From positions 124,001-188,000 of the forward strand of contig NZ_VTOU01000003.1 of assembly GCF_008274695.1 (NCBI RefSeq): a stretch of 64,000 nucleotides of DNA. Direction: 5' to 3'. This document shows, piece after piece, positions 19,101 to 26,681 of this stretch. The stretch's first letter is position 1, and each line of letters begins with the position of its first letter. Below the pieces are notes generated by a model. The model saw only the letters and a program-made list of their open reading frames with translations, made no database searches and was not told the origin of the DNA. The DNA comes from Sphingomonas montanisoli. Lineage in GTDB: Bacteria; Pseudomonadota; Alphaproteobacteria; Sphingomonadales; Sphingomonadaceae. The position numbers and the translations under genes were made by a program.

Positions 19101-20134
19101 CGCAGCATGCGCGGAAGCTGCTCGGTCCACGTCTCGGAGCCGGTTCGCAGGCTATTCTGCCCCCAAGGATCTTCGAGATAAAAGAGCTTCGGTCCCGTCT
19201 GAACGATTTGCCGGATGCTCGAGGGGTCACTGTTCGGATTGACCACGACTATGTCGAGCGCCCCGTTGCGCTTACGCGCCTGATCGCACAGCGCGCGTGC
19301 AGCCAGCGTTTTGCCGGTTCCAGATGATCCGGCGATGACCACCGCGTTCTTCTTTTCAATCTGTCGGATCATGTCGGGGAAATTGGTGGGTTCCACGAAG
19401 GCATCGAGCTCCGCGACGCTCGCAAGAAATCCGCCGTGGGAGCGGACCGTGCCTAGCAGATCATTATAACCCCAGACCCCCGGCGAGGTGCCGCGCATAC
19501 GCGCCTTGGCTTCTTCACGAAGTATGTTGAGACATGCTTCCTGCCGATCCTTAGGAACGCGAAGGATAGCGGTCAGTATATGTTCTAACTCATATTGGAG
19601 CAGCTTGGGCGTCAGACCGGCATAGATGGCAACTCGCCGTTCCGGCGCGTCGGGCAGGATGTCACGCAATGAGGCCGGGAAGTCGTCTCCTTCCGACTGC
19701 TCCTCAAAATCGCCGACGAGTAGACTGCGAGCGACGCCCGACACATCGGCATTCGTCACGAGCAGGTACCGAGTATCGGGATCGGCGAGGTGGTCCTTGG
19801 CCGGGGTGCGCCGCTTGCCGTGTTTAAGGAGGCGCTCGAAATCGGCGAGCGACCACGGATCTCCGCCGCGCAACTTTACTTGCATGATGAGCCGGGCGGC
19901 AACGCCCAGCTCCGCCCGCGTCTCGATATGTCCGGGATCATCTTCTGTGAGTTCGACCTCGATATCATCGGCATTCGCTGGTTCCAGCGTGATGCGCGAC
20001 GCGGATTTGGTGACGAAAAGGATTCGCAGCGCCGCCAGGATCGAAACGTCGAGCTGGTAATCGTACCCGGCCAGCGCGGCTGCGGCGCCCGAATCATTAC
20101 CGAGGGCGGGGCTGGGATTGGCTGGCGCGTTCAT
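16142..20134 (-). CDS. Nuclease-STAND ATPase with C-terminal repeats (defence-type)
   Basis: A 1330-residue protein (ATG at 20134; a TTG two codons earlier is also open). The N-terminal 170 residues resemble a PD-(D/E)XK/Cap4-type dsDNA nuclease, with DDIE near residue 57 and QVK near residue 86. A P-loop ATPase follows: Walker A GSSGTGKT at about 269-276, Walker B LFYLED at about 317-322, and TSRSD near residue 357. It looks like the novel-STAND (nSTAND3-like) class. The remaining 700 residues are alpha-helical repeats resembling HEAT/TPR, which in STAND immune proteins act as the sensor. By analogy with Avs-type proteins, I infer that it senses a phage protein or DNA and then activates the nuclease. 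It is divergent from the sigma-like operon at the edge of the accessory region. Confidence 0.75.
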   Translation of the reverse strand: MNAPANPSPALGNDSGAAAALAGYDYQLDVSILAALRILFVTKSASRITLEPANADDIEVELTEDDPGHIETRAELGVAARLIMQVKLRGGDPWSLADFERLLKHGKRRTPAKDHLADPDTRYLLVTNADVSGVARSLLVGDFEEQSEGDDFPASLRDILPDAPERRVAIYAGLTPKLLQYELEHILTAILRVPKDRQEACLNILREEAKARMRGTSPGVWGYNDLLGTVRSHGGFLASVAELDAFVEPTNFPDMIRQIEKKNAVVIAGSSGTGKTLAARALCDQARKRNGALDIVVVNPNSDPSSIRQIVQTGPKLFYLEDPWGQNSLRTGSETWTEQLPRMLRDARSDNQFVVTSRSDMLRGAQAVGGVAPWSIELEADRYLNGRFAQIYDKRMDLLPPELQAKALSFRSDVLRVLEKPLELDLFFANLLSGRVEGENDGQWLHRLIGLAHRDAVEGVVDRFLTHADTTGQSAAIWGMLAARGSFDRTQLVALMRSLRLAAPDLANGLDKLIDTMIAARHLRQPTTSVAFAHPSVRAGFESHLKADLFRYEPAFAALLTALTTLPQPHVEWGMETAARLIDEGRRLVAGVEGGALTFDVPAAAQAAIDGWLDAALVDPSADFPKLLQLASDVGSEASNPSELARWLLTSVQRGAAFFIDRWKAPNFPDAWYDRISQDPRSFLIAERFVRDQLSDEHGSYGAKFPLALDRIATGLEPAYLHAARRLVGMGHGSNIEAVVTGALRDLATFKAVFEEALDDLAGDDAQRAKNAERWRLIADGECDYGFEEYYTSGHDDDGYASGIIVELYIEAVRAAGDWKELAGHNRASEFGYYWARAIRDADATAAPSLEELSAMFAAAQADGHEDAAWDALRQHWHSEFREKLKQALIAGIPEQSDSQAAIACAMGVDQNLLAEAFASSPTAALRVAFLCDLIAARRRYSKLQKTGMASLIRALDPAYREVGWALLLGRSRAAMLSDQAVEILRQAAETARPRILSEVVPLLIEAGVMPVEAVRRWLNETEDKDLAEAAASAAVEIEDGEAITKARQHVRASARVVAIEFLVSRTDPPFPVEILALAGDPGRHVRQALVRAIAAKPHPDHFPVLLRLTGDTWSDADPSHNEPDSYPIAREAVEGLAAYAPLSDETSDQLIKLATTTSDRALSQGCLRVAADCGSPAIRTRIRALFGDRDRGLLRLDALDALVFAATIEDELLAPFTPERIVRLGAALAPSAVVLVCHHAPIERAIALCERMANSNADRSLAVLGAYFLHDRDLGAARAILDLLPEGHPARGLFSDEQELLPASVLDGLGDIKRQRWVRKWMSGRIAKP

Positions 20135-20572
20135 CGGCAAACATTAGCCTGGAACGAGTGCAAATCGACAGCAATGTGGATGCCATCAATGCTCCTCGTC
20201 GACATAAAGTTTAGGGCGTCCGGCGATTGTCCTGGATTGACGCCCCGCGCCTGATAGGCGTGGTCTGACTGCCGTCCGCGGTTCTATCGTTTGCGGTGAC
20301 CGCATCGAGCTTGTCCTGGTTATTCGCAAATCTCTTGATCAGTCATCCTTCGAGGCGTGTCACCACTATAGGTGCCGCGCCTGAATTGCCGGGCCGTGCC
20401 GAAGCAGGAACCCAAGTCCGCGCGCGAATATAATCGGGTCCCCGTTTCCGATCGGAAATGCGACCATCGCTTTACCCGCAGGACAGGCATGTAAAGCGGG
20501 CGCCACCACAATGGCGACGTTTGCGGTTGAGTGACGATCCGGAGTGGATCACAGTATCGGACGGGAGGAAAG
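20135..20572. other. Divergent intergenic region between STAND gene and sigma-like operon
   Basis: The 438-base stretch has no convincing gene. It holds the promoter/operator candidate listed separately at 20429-20458 and a GGGAGG ribosome-binding site at its right end. No LexA box or tRNA is visible. Confidence 0.5.
20429..20458 (+). promoter_or_regulatory. Perfect -10 box and 14-base palindrome upstream of the island operon
   Basis: TATAAT at 20429-20434 is followed 10 bases later by the perfect palindrome TTTCCGATCGGAAA at 20445-20458. This is about 115 bases before the first gene of the operon. The palindrome would lie at or just after the transcription start, a typical repressor position. 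The HTH-like protein encoded second in the operon is a candidate binder. The -35 region is weak. Confidence 0.45.
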
Positions 20573-21373
20573 ATGGCGGAGAACGACGGGGAGGGCGACG
20601 AGACCATCCCACCGCTGCGCAAGCGCAAGCCGGATCAGACTCTGTACACGCGCCAACCGGAAACGGAGCGGCTGCTGGCAGGCCTCCTTGGGCTCCCCGA
20701 ACGCGAGGCCCTCGAACGGGCCGCAATCACGCGGCGGAGCGACCCCGGCTGGCTCCGCGGCGAATGCCTCGTCTTCATGATGCGCCGCGCGTCGCGTCGC
20801 GGCGACAAGCGCTCCTATCAGCGGTGGTGTCGGCTCCTGCTGGAGCGAGTACGTGCACAGATGCCACACGGGCGCAGCGGAACGTCGTTGAGCACACTCG
20901 AACTCGCCATGGCCGAATACGGCGTGGACCGCTTTGCCAAGCTGCTCGGCCCGGACCTGTCGGGCTACAACGAGGCGCTCGACATCTACGAAGCCGTGTT
21001 CGACCTCGCATTGGCGCGTCTGCGTACCGATGCGCTCAAGACCACATTGCCGAAGCGGGACGACACGAAGCCGAAGCCCACCTACGTCGAATATGGCTCC
21101 GACCCGCGCGTCGATCTCGAGGTGGAGCAAGCCAAGGCCGAAGAAGACCTGTTCGGCATCGCCCGCCGCAACGACGAGGATTTCCGATTGAAGGCGTGGG
21201 AAGCGATTGACGCGCTACCAACGGAACAAAACAGGATTCTCACCATGATGAGGGAAGGCGTGCCGCCAGGAGAAATGGCGAAGATACTCGGGCTTGAGCC
21301 CAAGACGCTGTACAACCGCAAGATGGCAGCACTGAAGGCCGTGCGGGACGCGATCGGGAGTGTGGGACGATGA
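20573..21373 (+). CDS. Sigma-factor-like protein with C-terminal HTH
   Basis: The protein has 266 residues from an ATG preceded by GGGAGG. The last 60 residues resemble sigma-70 region 4 (LPTEQNRILTMMREGVPPGEMAKILGLEPKTLYNRKMAALKAVRDAI). The middle (AEYGVDRFAKLLGPDLSGYNEALDIYEAVFDLAL) is helical and not clearly region 2. It opens an operon in which each of the next two genes overlaps the one before it (ATGA, then TGATG). It could direct transcription of the island or act as a DNA-binding sensor. I do not recognise a named family. Confidence 0.65.
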   Translation: MAENDGEGDETIPPLRKRKPDQTLYTRQPETERLLAGLLGLPEREALERAAITRRSDPGWLRGECLVFMMRRASRRGDKRSYQRWCRLLLERVRAQMPHGRSGTSLSTLELAMAEYGVDRFAKLLGPDLSGYNEALDIYEAVFDLALARLRTDALKTTLPKRDDTKPKPTYVEYGSDPRVDLEVEQAKAEEDLFGIARRNDEDFRLKAWEAIDALPTEQNRILTMMREGVPPGEMAKILGLEPKTLYNRKMAALKAVRDAIGSVGR

Positions 21374-21939
21374 GCGCGGAGGAACCAACACTGGATGCCG
21401 TGCTCGAGGCTTTCATGATGGACGCACATCAGAACGGCGCGCTTGCGACCTACCTACAGCGCCATCCGCAATTCTCGCTGGAACTGATCGACCTTTCACA
21501 CGAAATGCATCGCGTACCGGGCGATGAGCACCCACCGCTCGATCACGCCGCGCGGACATCGATGGATGCCGTCGTCGCGCGCGTTCTCGAGGCCTGGCCA
21601 GTGCAAGAGGGATCGCGCAACCTGTTCGCGGAACTCAGGCCCGCGGACTACGGTCGGGTCTCTAAAACGATGGGCGTGCCGCGCGGGGTGATCGGAGCCG
21701 TGAAGGATGGACTGGCGATCTGGTCCACCATTCCCGGCAAGTGGCTGGCCCGCCTGGCCGCAGCGCTTGGCGGCACGGTGGACGAACTGCGCGCGAGCAT
21801 CGGAGGTGCTTCCCCGCAGGCGAGCTACAAGTCCGAGGCTCGACCTGAACGGAAGGAGCCAGTCCCGTTCGAACAGTTGCTGATCGAGGCGCGTGTGGAC
21901 GACGCGCGCCGGGCCGAGATCATGGAGGACGGTGACTGA
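21370..21939 (+). CDS. HTH/XRE-like regulator upstream of the ImmA-helicase gene
   Basis: This is a 189-residue protein. Residues about 95-145 (YGRVSKTMGVPRGVIGAVKDGLAIWSTIPGKWLARLAAALGGTVDELRASI) resemble a degenerate XRE helix-turn-helix. Its ATG overlaps the sigma-like stop (ATGA), and its stop overlaps the next ATG (TGATG). XRE repressors often pair with ImmA/IrrE proteases, which cleave them after DNA damage, and here the next gene begins with an ImmA domain. Being the protease substrate is therefore a reasonable but untested role. Confidence 0.6.
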   Translation: MSAEEPTLDAVLEAFMMDAHQNGALATYLQRHPQFSLELIDLSHEMHRVPGDEHPPLDHAARTSMDAVVARVLEAWPVQEGSRNLFAELRPADYGRVSKTMGVPRGVIGAVKDGLAIWSTIPGKWLARLAAALGGTVDELRASIGGASPQASYKSEARPERKEPVPFEQLLIEARVDDARRAEIMEDGD

Positions 21940-24900
21940 TGGACGCTGTCGAGACCTCGCGGCGGGAGGCGGCGGCACTGCACGCCGCCGCTCTTGCCCG
22001 AGGTATCGATCCGTGGAAGCCACTGGAGTTGGTCCTCGGCGAGGTCGAGCGCGCCGGCTTCGAGGCCGAACCAAGACAGAAGGGCGCAACCCAGCTGGGA
22101 AACGCTCAGGCGAGTTTCGACCCGGAGCTGGGCCTCATCCTTTACACCGATGATGGCACGGATTTCGACCGCGCCTTCCTGATTGCCCACGAACTCGGAC
22201 ACGCCTTGCTCGGTGACGGCGAGGGCGCGTGCGACACCGATCAGGAGCGCTCGTCTGAGGCCGCTCCCGAAGGTGAGGAGCGGATAGTTGCCCATGGCCC
22301 GCGTCAGCGGCGCGAGGTACAGATGGACTTGTTCGCCCGCGAACTCCTGCTCCCGCGCCCTTTCGTCAAGGACTTGCACCTCGGCAAGGGCATGAGCGGA
22401 GCTGCGATTGCCGCCAGGATCGGCGCGACCAAGGGGGTCGTCTATCAGCAGATGCTCGACGCCTTGCTTCTCCCTGAAACTCCCGTCGATTTGGCTCCGC
22501 GTCCGCGTAAGCCGCTGAACCAACGCCAGCAGGTGGCGGCGGACCACCGTGGATGCGCCTATCTGCTGGAGGCGGGGCCTGGCACCGGCAAGACGCAGAC
22601 GCTCACCGCGCGGGTGTCGGCGCTGCTTGCCGAAGGCGTCGATCCTCGCCGTATCCTCGTGCTCACCTACTCCAACCGCGCTGCCGGCGAATTGACCGGT
22701 CGAATCGCCGGCGCGCGTGGCGATGCGCTGGCGGCGATGTGGATCGGGACCTTCCACGGCTTCGGACTCGACATACTACACGCGTTTGGCGACCGCATCG
22801 GCCGGACCCGCCGGCCGACCCTTCTCGACCGCGCTAGCGCCGTCGCGTTGCTCGAAGACGAGCTTCCGCGGCTCGGCCTGCGCCATCACCGCGACATGAA
22901 GGACCCGACGACCCTCGTGTCGAACATGCTTGATGCGATATCGCGGGCACAGGACGAGCTCTGCGACTGCAAGCGCTACGCATCGCTCGCTGCCGCTATG
23001 CGTGACGCAGCGGACGTACTCGAAGGCGAAGCGCGGGCCGCCGCCATCGAACGCGCCGAGCGGGCGGCAGAGATAGCGGTTTTCTACGCGCATTATGAGA
23101 AGCTCAAGCTGGCCGACAATTTCATCGACTTCGGCGACCTCGTCATGTTGGCAGTCGACCTGCTCGAGAACGACGCCGCCGCGCAGGCGCATTACCGAGG
23201 CAAATATACCCACGTCCTCGTCGACGAATATCAGGACGTGAACCGCGCCAGTGTCCGTATGTTGAAGGGGCTGAAGCCCGACGGCCAGGGACTCTGGGTC
23301 GTCGGTGACGCGCGGCAGTCGATCTACCGCTTCCGCGGGGCCTCTTCTCGCAACATGGCGCTGTTCGCCGGCGACTTCCCCGGTGCTGAACATGGAGACC
23401 TGATCGAGAACTACCGCTCGACGGAGGAGGTCGTGCAACTGTTCACCCATCTCGGGCAAGGTATGACGCCGGTCCGGGGCGAAGGCGATCCGGAGCCGCC
23501 GCCGTTCGAGCCCCTGACGTCGGTGCGCGGCCCTTCCGGTGTTACGCCCGAGTTGATCGTGGTCCGCGAGAACGCGTGCATCGCTCCCGTCATCGCGGAC
23601 GAAATCCTCGCCGACGTCGCAGCGGGTGGACGCTACCGAGACCATTGCGTGCTGGTGACCGGCAACGACCGCCTCGCCGTCATCGGGCGCGGTCTAGAAG
23701 CGCTCGGAATTCCGGTGCTCTTTCTAGGCAGCATCTTCGAACGGCCTGAGATCAAGGACCTGCTCTGCCTCTTGTCGCTGACCACCGATCCGTGGGGCGC
23801 GGGCCTCGTGCGCGTAGCGTGCATGCCAGAGTTCCGCATGGACCTCCAACAGGTCATCGAGACAACGACCGCGCTGAAGAGCGTCGCCGCGGGCGGTTCG
23901 AACGCGCTACTGGATACCGACAAGGCCGCAGCGCTCTGCCCATCGGCGGCGGGTCCACTGGCGTCGCTTGCACACGCGCTGTCCGAGGTCGGATATGCCA
24001 GCAACCCCTGGTATGCGCTGGCTGGCATCCTGCTCGATCGCTCCCCGATCGCAGCGCGCCTCGCTTCGGGAACCTCCGCTGCGGACCGCTCCCAGGCGAT
24101 CGCGGTCTGGCAGTTCATGAACTTTGTGAAGGCGGTGGGCGCACGCGAGAAGCCGGCCATCCCGGCGTTGCTGCGGCGTGTCCGGCGCCTGCTTCGCTTA
24201 GGCGACGACCGCGACCTGCGCCACCTGCCGGCCGCTGCCTCGGGGATCGACGCGGTCCGCCTCCTGACGATCCACGGCGCGAAGGGGCTCGAGTTCCCGT
24301 CCGTCCACCTGCCGGGTCTTAACGCCGACACCATGCCCAAAGCCGCTCACTACGGGCGCCCGGCTTGTCCTCCACCGGACGGCATGATCGAATTCGCCCG
24401 GGGTTCCGTCACCGAAGAGCTCGCGATCAGCCACGAGGAGGAGCAGGACTGCCTGCTCTACGTCGCGACGTCGAGGGCTCGGGACCGCCTCCGGCTCTAC
24501 CGCTGCTCCGAAAAGAAGGACCGTAAGCCGCGCGCCGAATCCTCCTACGTCGCGCGCCTCGCAGGTCGGCTTACCTCGCGCGAAGCAGCGCCGTCGCGTG
24601 AGCCGTCGGTTCCTGCGGACGCGATTCCCGTCCCCATAACGGTGCCGGCGACGCTCAGCCTCGCAGGATGGAGAATCGAGACTTACCGCAAGTGTCCCAG
24701 GCGTTTCCTCTATATGCAGCTCTTACGCACGGGCGGAGCGACCGACCGCACCACCTACGGGTTGGTGCATGACATCGTAAGGAGGGTATGTCGCGACATC
24801 GCCGCGGGTCCGACCACACCGAGTGAGGTGGAGCTCGAGCGTTTGACGCGCGCTGCATGCGACGTTCCGGAGCTTTCCGAGCATGGCTATTACGCCGATT

Positions 24901-25373
24901 TCGTGCAGCTCGCGGTCGAGCTCGTCGCGTTCTACGGAGGCGAGCGCCGAACCCTCGCGGCCGCCAGCCACACGGCAGCCGCGATCGGGGTCGGGATCGA
25001 CATCGTCGAGATCGATGCCCACGAGATCCTCGACGAGAACGGCTCGGCCGTCCTGTGGATCGTCCAGACCGGCCACCAACGTAGTAAGGCGGAAGAGGCG
25101 ATCGACGTGCGCGCGGCCGTGGTGGGCGCGATGACCCGTATGTCGGGCTCGCGCGTCGAGATGCTCAATCTGGCCGACCGGCGCCGGGTCACAGTTGCTC
25201 CCAAAAAGGGCGCTGAGGGCCACTTCCAGCGTATCACCGCCGCGGCCTTGGCAGGCATCCGAGCCGGCTCCTTCCCCAAGCTCGACAACGCTGGACCCCG
25301 CAGCTGTGGGAACTGCCCGGCGCTGATGATCTGCGATGCACTGCCCGCGGGCGCCGCGATGGTGACGATCTAA
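21939..25373 (+). CDS. ImmA/IrrE protease - UvrD helicase - PD-(D/E)XK nuclease fusion
   Basis: A 1144-residue three-domain protein. Residues 1-170 are an ImmA/IrrE zinc protease with HELGH at 84-88 and a distal glutamate in LFARELLLPR. Residues about 190-890 are a UvrD/Rep SF1A helicase with Walker A GPGTGKT at 213-219, motif II VDEYQD, then GDARQSIYRFRGA, and motifs V-VI in TIHGAKGLEF and VATSRARDR. The C-terminal 250 residues resemble a Cas4/RecB-type nuclease with one early cysteine (about 919) and three late cysteines (about 1123, 1126, 1132), the pattern of an iron-sulphur cluster. This joins DNA sensing or unwinding to a protease in one chain, directly upstream of a ubiquitin-like module. 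Confidence 0.88.
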   Translation: MDAVETSRREAAALHAAALARGIDPWKPLELVLGEVERAGFEAEPRQKGATQLGNAQASFDPELGLILYTDDGTDFDRAFLIAHELGHALLGDGEGACDTDQERSSEAAPEGEERIVAHGPRQRREVQMDLFARELLLPRPFVKDLHLGKGMSGAAIAARIGATKGVVYQQMLDALLLPETPVDLAPRPRKPLNQRQQVAADHRGCAYLLEAGPGTGKTQTLTARVSALLAEGVDPRRILVLTYSNRAAGELTGRIAGARGDALAAMWIGTFHGFGLDILHAFGDRIGRTRRPTLLDRASAVALLEDELPRLGLRHHRDMKDPTTLVSNMLDAISRAQDELCDCKRYASLAAAMRDAADVLEGEARAAAIERAERAAEIAVFYAHYEKLKLADNFIDFGDLVMLAVDLLENDAAAQAHYRGKYTHVLVDEYQDVNRASVRMLKGLKPDGQGLWVVGDARQSIYRFRGASSRNMALFAGDFPGAEHGDLIENYRSTEEVVQLFTHLGQGMTPVRGEGDPEPPPFEPLTSVRGPSGVTPELIVVRENACIAPVIADEILADVAAGGRYRDHCVLVTGNDRLAVIGRGLEALGIPVLFLGSIFERPEIKDLLCLLSLTTDPWGAGLVRVACMPEFRMDLQQVIETTTALKSVAAGGSNALLDTDKAAALCPSAAGPLASLAHALSEVGYASNPWYALAGILLDRSPIAARLASGTSAADRSQAIAVWQFMNFVKAVGAREKPAIPALLRRVRRLLRLGDDRDLRHLPAAASGIDAVRLLTIHGAKGLEFPSVHLPGLNADTMPKAAHYGRPACPPPDGMIEFARGSVTEELAISHEEEQDCLLYVATSRARDRLRLYRCSEKKDRKPRAESSYVARLAGRLTSREAAPSREPSVPADAIPVPITVPATLSLAGWRIETYRKCPRRFLYMQLLRTGGATDRTTYGLVHDIVRRVCRDIAAGPTTPSEVELERLTRAACDVPELSEHGYYADFVQLAVELVAFYGGERRTLAAASHTAAAIGVGIDIVEIDAHEILDENGSAVLWIVQTGHQRSKAEEAIDVRAAVVGAMTRMSGSRVEMLNLADRRRVTVAPKKGAEGHFQRITAAALAGIRAGSFPKLDNAGPRSCGNCPALMICDALPAGAAMVTI

Positions 25374-25477
25374 TCACACCTTGCGAGCCGACAGACGGCC
25401 AGCGCTTTTCCGATCCAACACGTGGCTTCGATTGACCGTGCAGGACCCCCGGAAGGGTTCGCATTGGAGCTTCGAAG

Positions 25478-26239
25478 ATGGATTATGAAAAAATCGAGAG
25501 CGGCGCTGACGGTCCCATGCGGGACGACGGTGTCGAGCTGAACCAGACGACCGACTACCGTCTCAACTATGGCGATGGCGGCCTGACGTTCCGTCAGCTG
25601 GTGTTCGCGGACCCGGTGCCCGTCGGGCGCCAGATCCTGGAGCATGCCGGCGTTCGCGACGTCGAGCAGTACGCGCTGGTCGCGCTCCTGCCGGGCGGCG
25701 CCATGGAGGACATCCGCCTCGACGAGCCGATGGACCTTCGCGGGCGCGGCATCGAGCGCGTCGTGGCCTTCCGCACCGACGTGCTGCAGCGTGCCTTCCT
25801 GCTCGGCCGCGACATGCTCTGGGGCCGTCCCGACATCAGCGGGCACGACCTCTACGCGCTTGCCGACCTGGCGGAGGGCGAGGCGCTCTACATCGACGTG
25901 CCGGGCGGAACCGACATCCCGGTCCCGCGCGACGGCATGGTCGACCTCGCCAAGCCGGGTGTCGAGCGTTTCGTCGCCGGCCCGCCGCACCCGCCGGCGG
26001 GCTTCGACATCGCCGTCAGCTACAACGGTATCGTCCGCACCGTACGGGTGACGCCGGGCGAGACGATCGCGGCGCTGATCGAAATGGTGCGGCCGCAGTT
26101 CGGCAATCCGGGCGGTGACCTCGTCCTGGTGGATGCGGCGTCGGGACGGGTGCTCGAGCCGACGCACACCATCGCGCAGGAGCGCGTCCAGCCTGGCGCC
26201 CACCTGCAGCTGCGGCCCCGCACGGTGCAGGGCGGCTGA
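25478..26239 (+). CDS. Triple ubiquitin-like protein ending in Gly-Gly
   Basis: The protein has 253 residues from an ATG with GGAG eight bases upstream. Two segments (about 25-97 and 98-168) match the multiubiquitin pattern: a beta hairpin, a P-x-x-G helix start (PVPVGRQILEHAG; PDISGHDLYALA), then a conserved 'V/M-DL...G-V/I-ER' end. A third beta-grasp segment (about 176-253) ends in HLQLRPRTVQGG. The free C-terminal Gly-Gly resembles mature ubiquitin and would not need trimming before activation. The JAB peptidase and E1-like enzyme follow immediately, so this is probably the conjugated modifier, perhaps used as a pre-assembled chain. Confidence 0.85.
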   Translation: MDYEKIESGADGPMRDDGVELNQTTDYRLNYGDGGLTFRQLVFADPVPVGRQILEHAGVRDVEQYALVALLPGGAMEDIRLDEPMDLRGRGIERVVAFRTDVLQRAFLLGRDMLWGRPDISGHDLYALADLAEGEALYIDVPGGTDIPVPRDGMVDLAKPGVERFVAGPPHPPAGFDIAVSYNGIVRTVRVTPGETIAALIEMVRPQFGNPGGDLVLVDAASGRVLEPTHTIAQERVQPGAHLQLRPRTVQGG

Positions 26240-26240
26240 C

Positions 26241-26681
26241 ATGCCGACGCTTCTGCCACGGCATGTGTTCGACGAGACCTTCGACCGCCTCCGCTCCTGC
26301 GGGGGCGGTCGTCGCGAATGCCAGGCGCTCTGGGTCGGACCCTGGTCCGATCCGGAGCGCGTGACCCGCGTGGTCCATCCCAAGCACAGCGCCAGCGCCG
26401 TCGGGTTCACGCTCGAGGACAGCTGGCTGACATCGTTCTGGAAGTCGCTGGCGGATGCCGGGGAAGGCGTCAGTGTCCAGGTGCACACCCACCCTGGCGC
26501 CGCCTACCACTCGGCGACCGACGACGCCTTCCCGATCCTCGCGGTACCCGGCTTCCTCAGCCTCGTCATCCCCCGCTTCGCACTCGGCCCAACCGGATTC
26601 GACAGCGCGTTCCTCGCGCGCCTCGATGACGACGGGCGCTGGCGCGAGGTGCCTATAAAAGACCATCTGGAGCTCATCTGA
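26241..26681 (+). CDS. JAB/MPN (JAMM) metallopeptidase, deubiquitinase-like
   Basis: The 146-residue protein has its ATG one base after the stop of the ubiquitin-like gene. The JAMM signature is visible: an upstream glutamate in RRECQALWVGP, and HTHP followed by an aspartate ten residues beyond the second histidine (VHTHPGAAYHSATDD). These residues bind zinc and cleave the isopeptide or peptide bond after Gly-Gly in ubiquitin-like systems. With a modifier that already ends in Gly-Gly, its job here is more likely removal or recycling of the modifier. Its stop overlaps the E1-like ATG (TGATG). Confidence 0.88.
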   Translation: MPTLLPRHVFDETFDRLRSCGGGRRECQALWVGPWSDPERVTRVVHPKHSASAVGFTLEDSWLTSFWKSLADAGEGVSVQVHTHPGAAYHSATDDAFPILAVPGFLSLVIPRFALGPTGFDSAFLARLDDDGRWREVPIKDHLELI

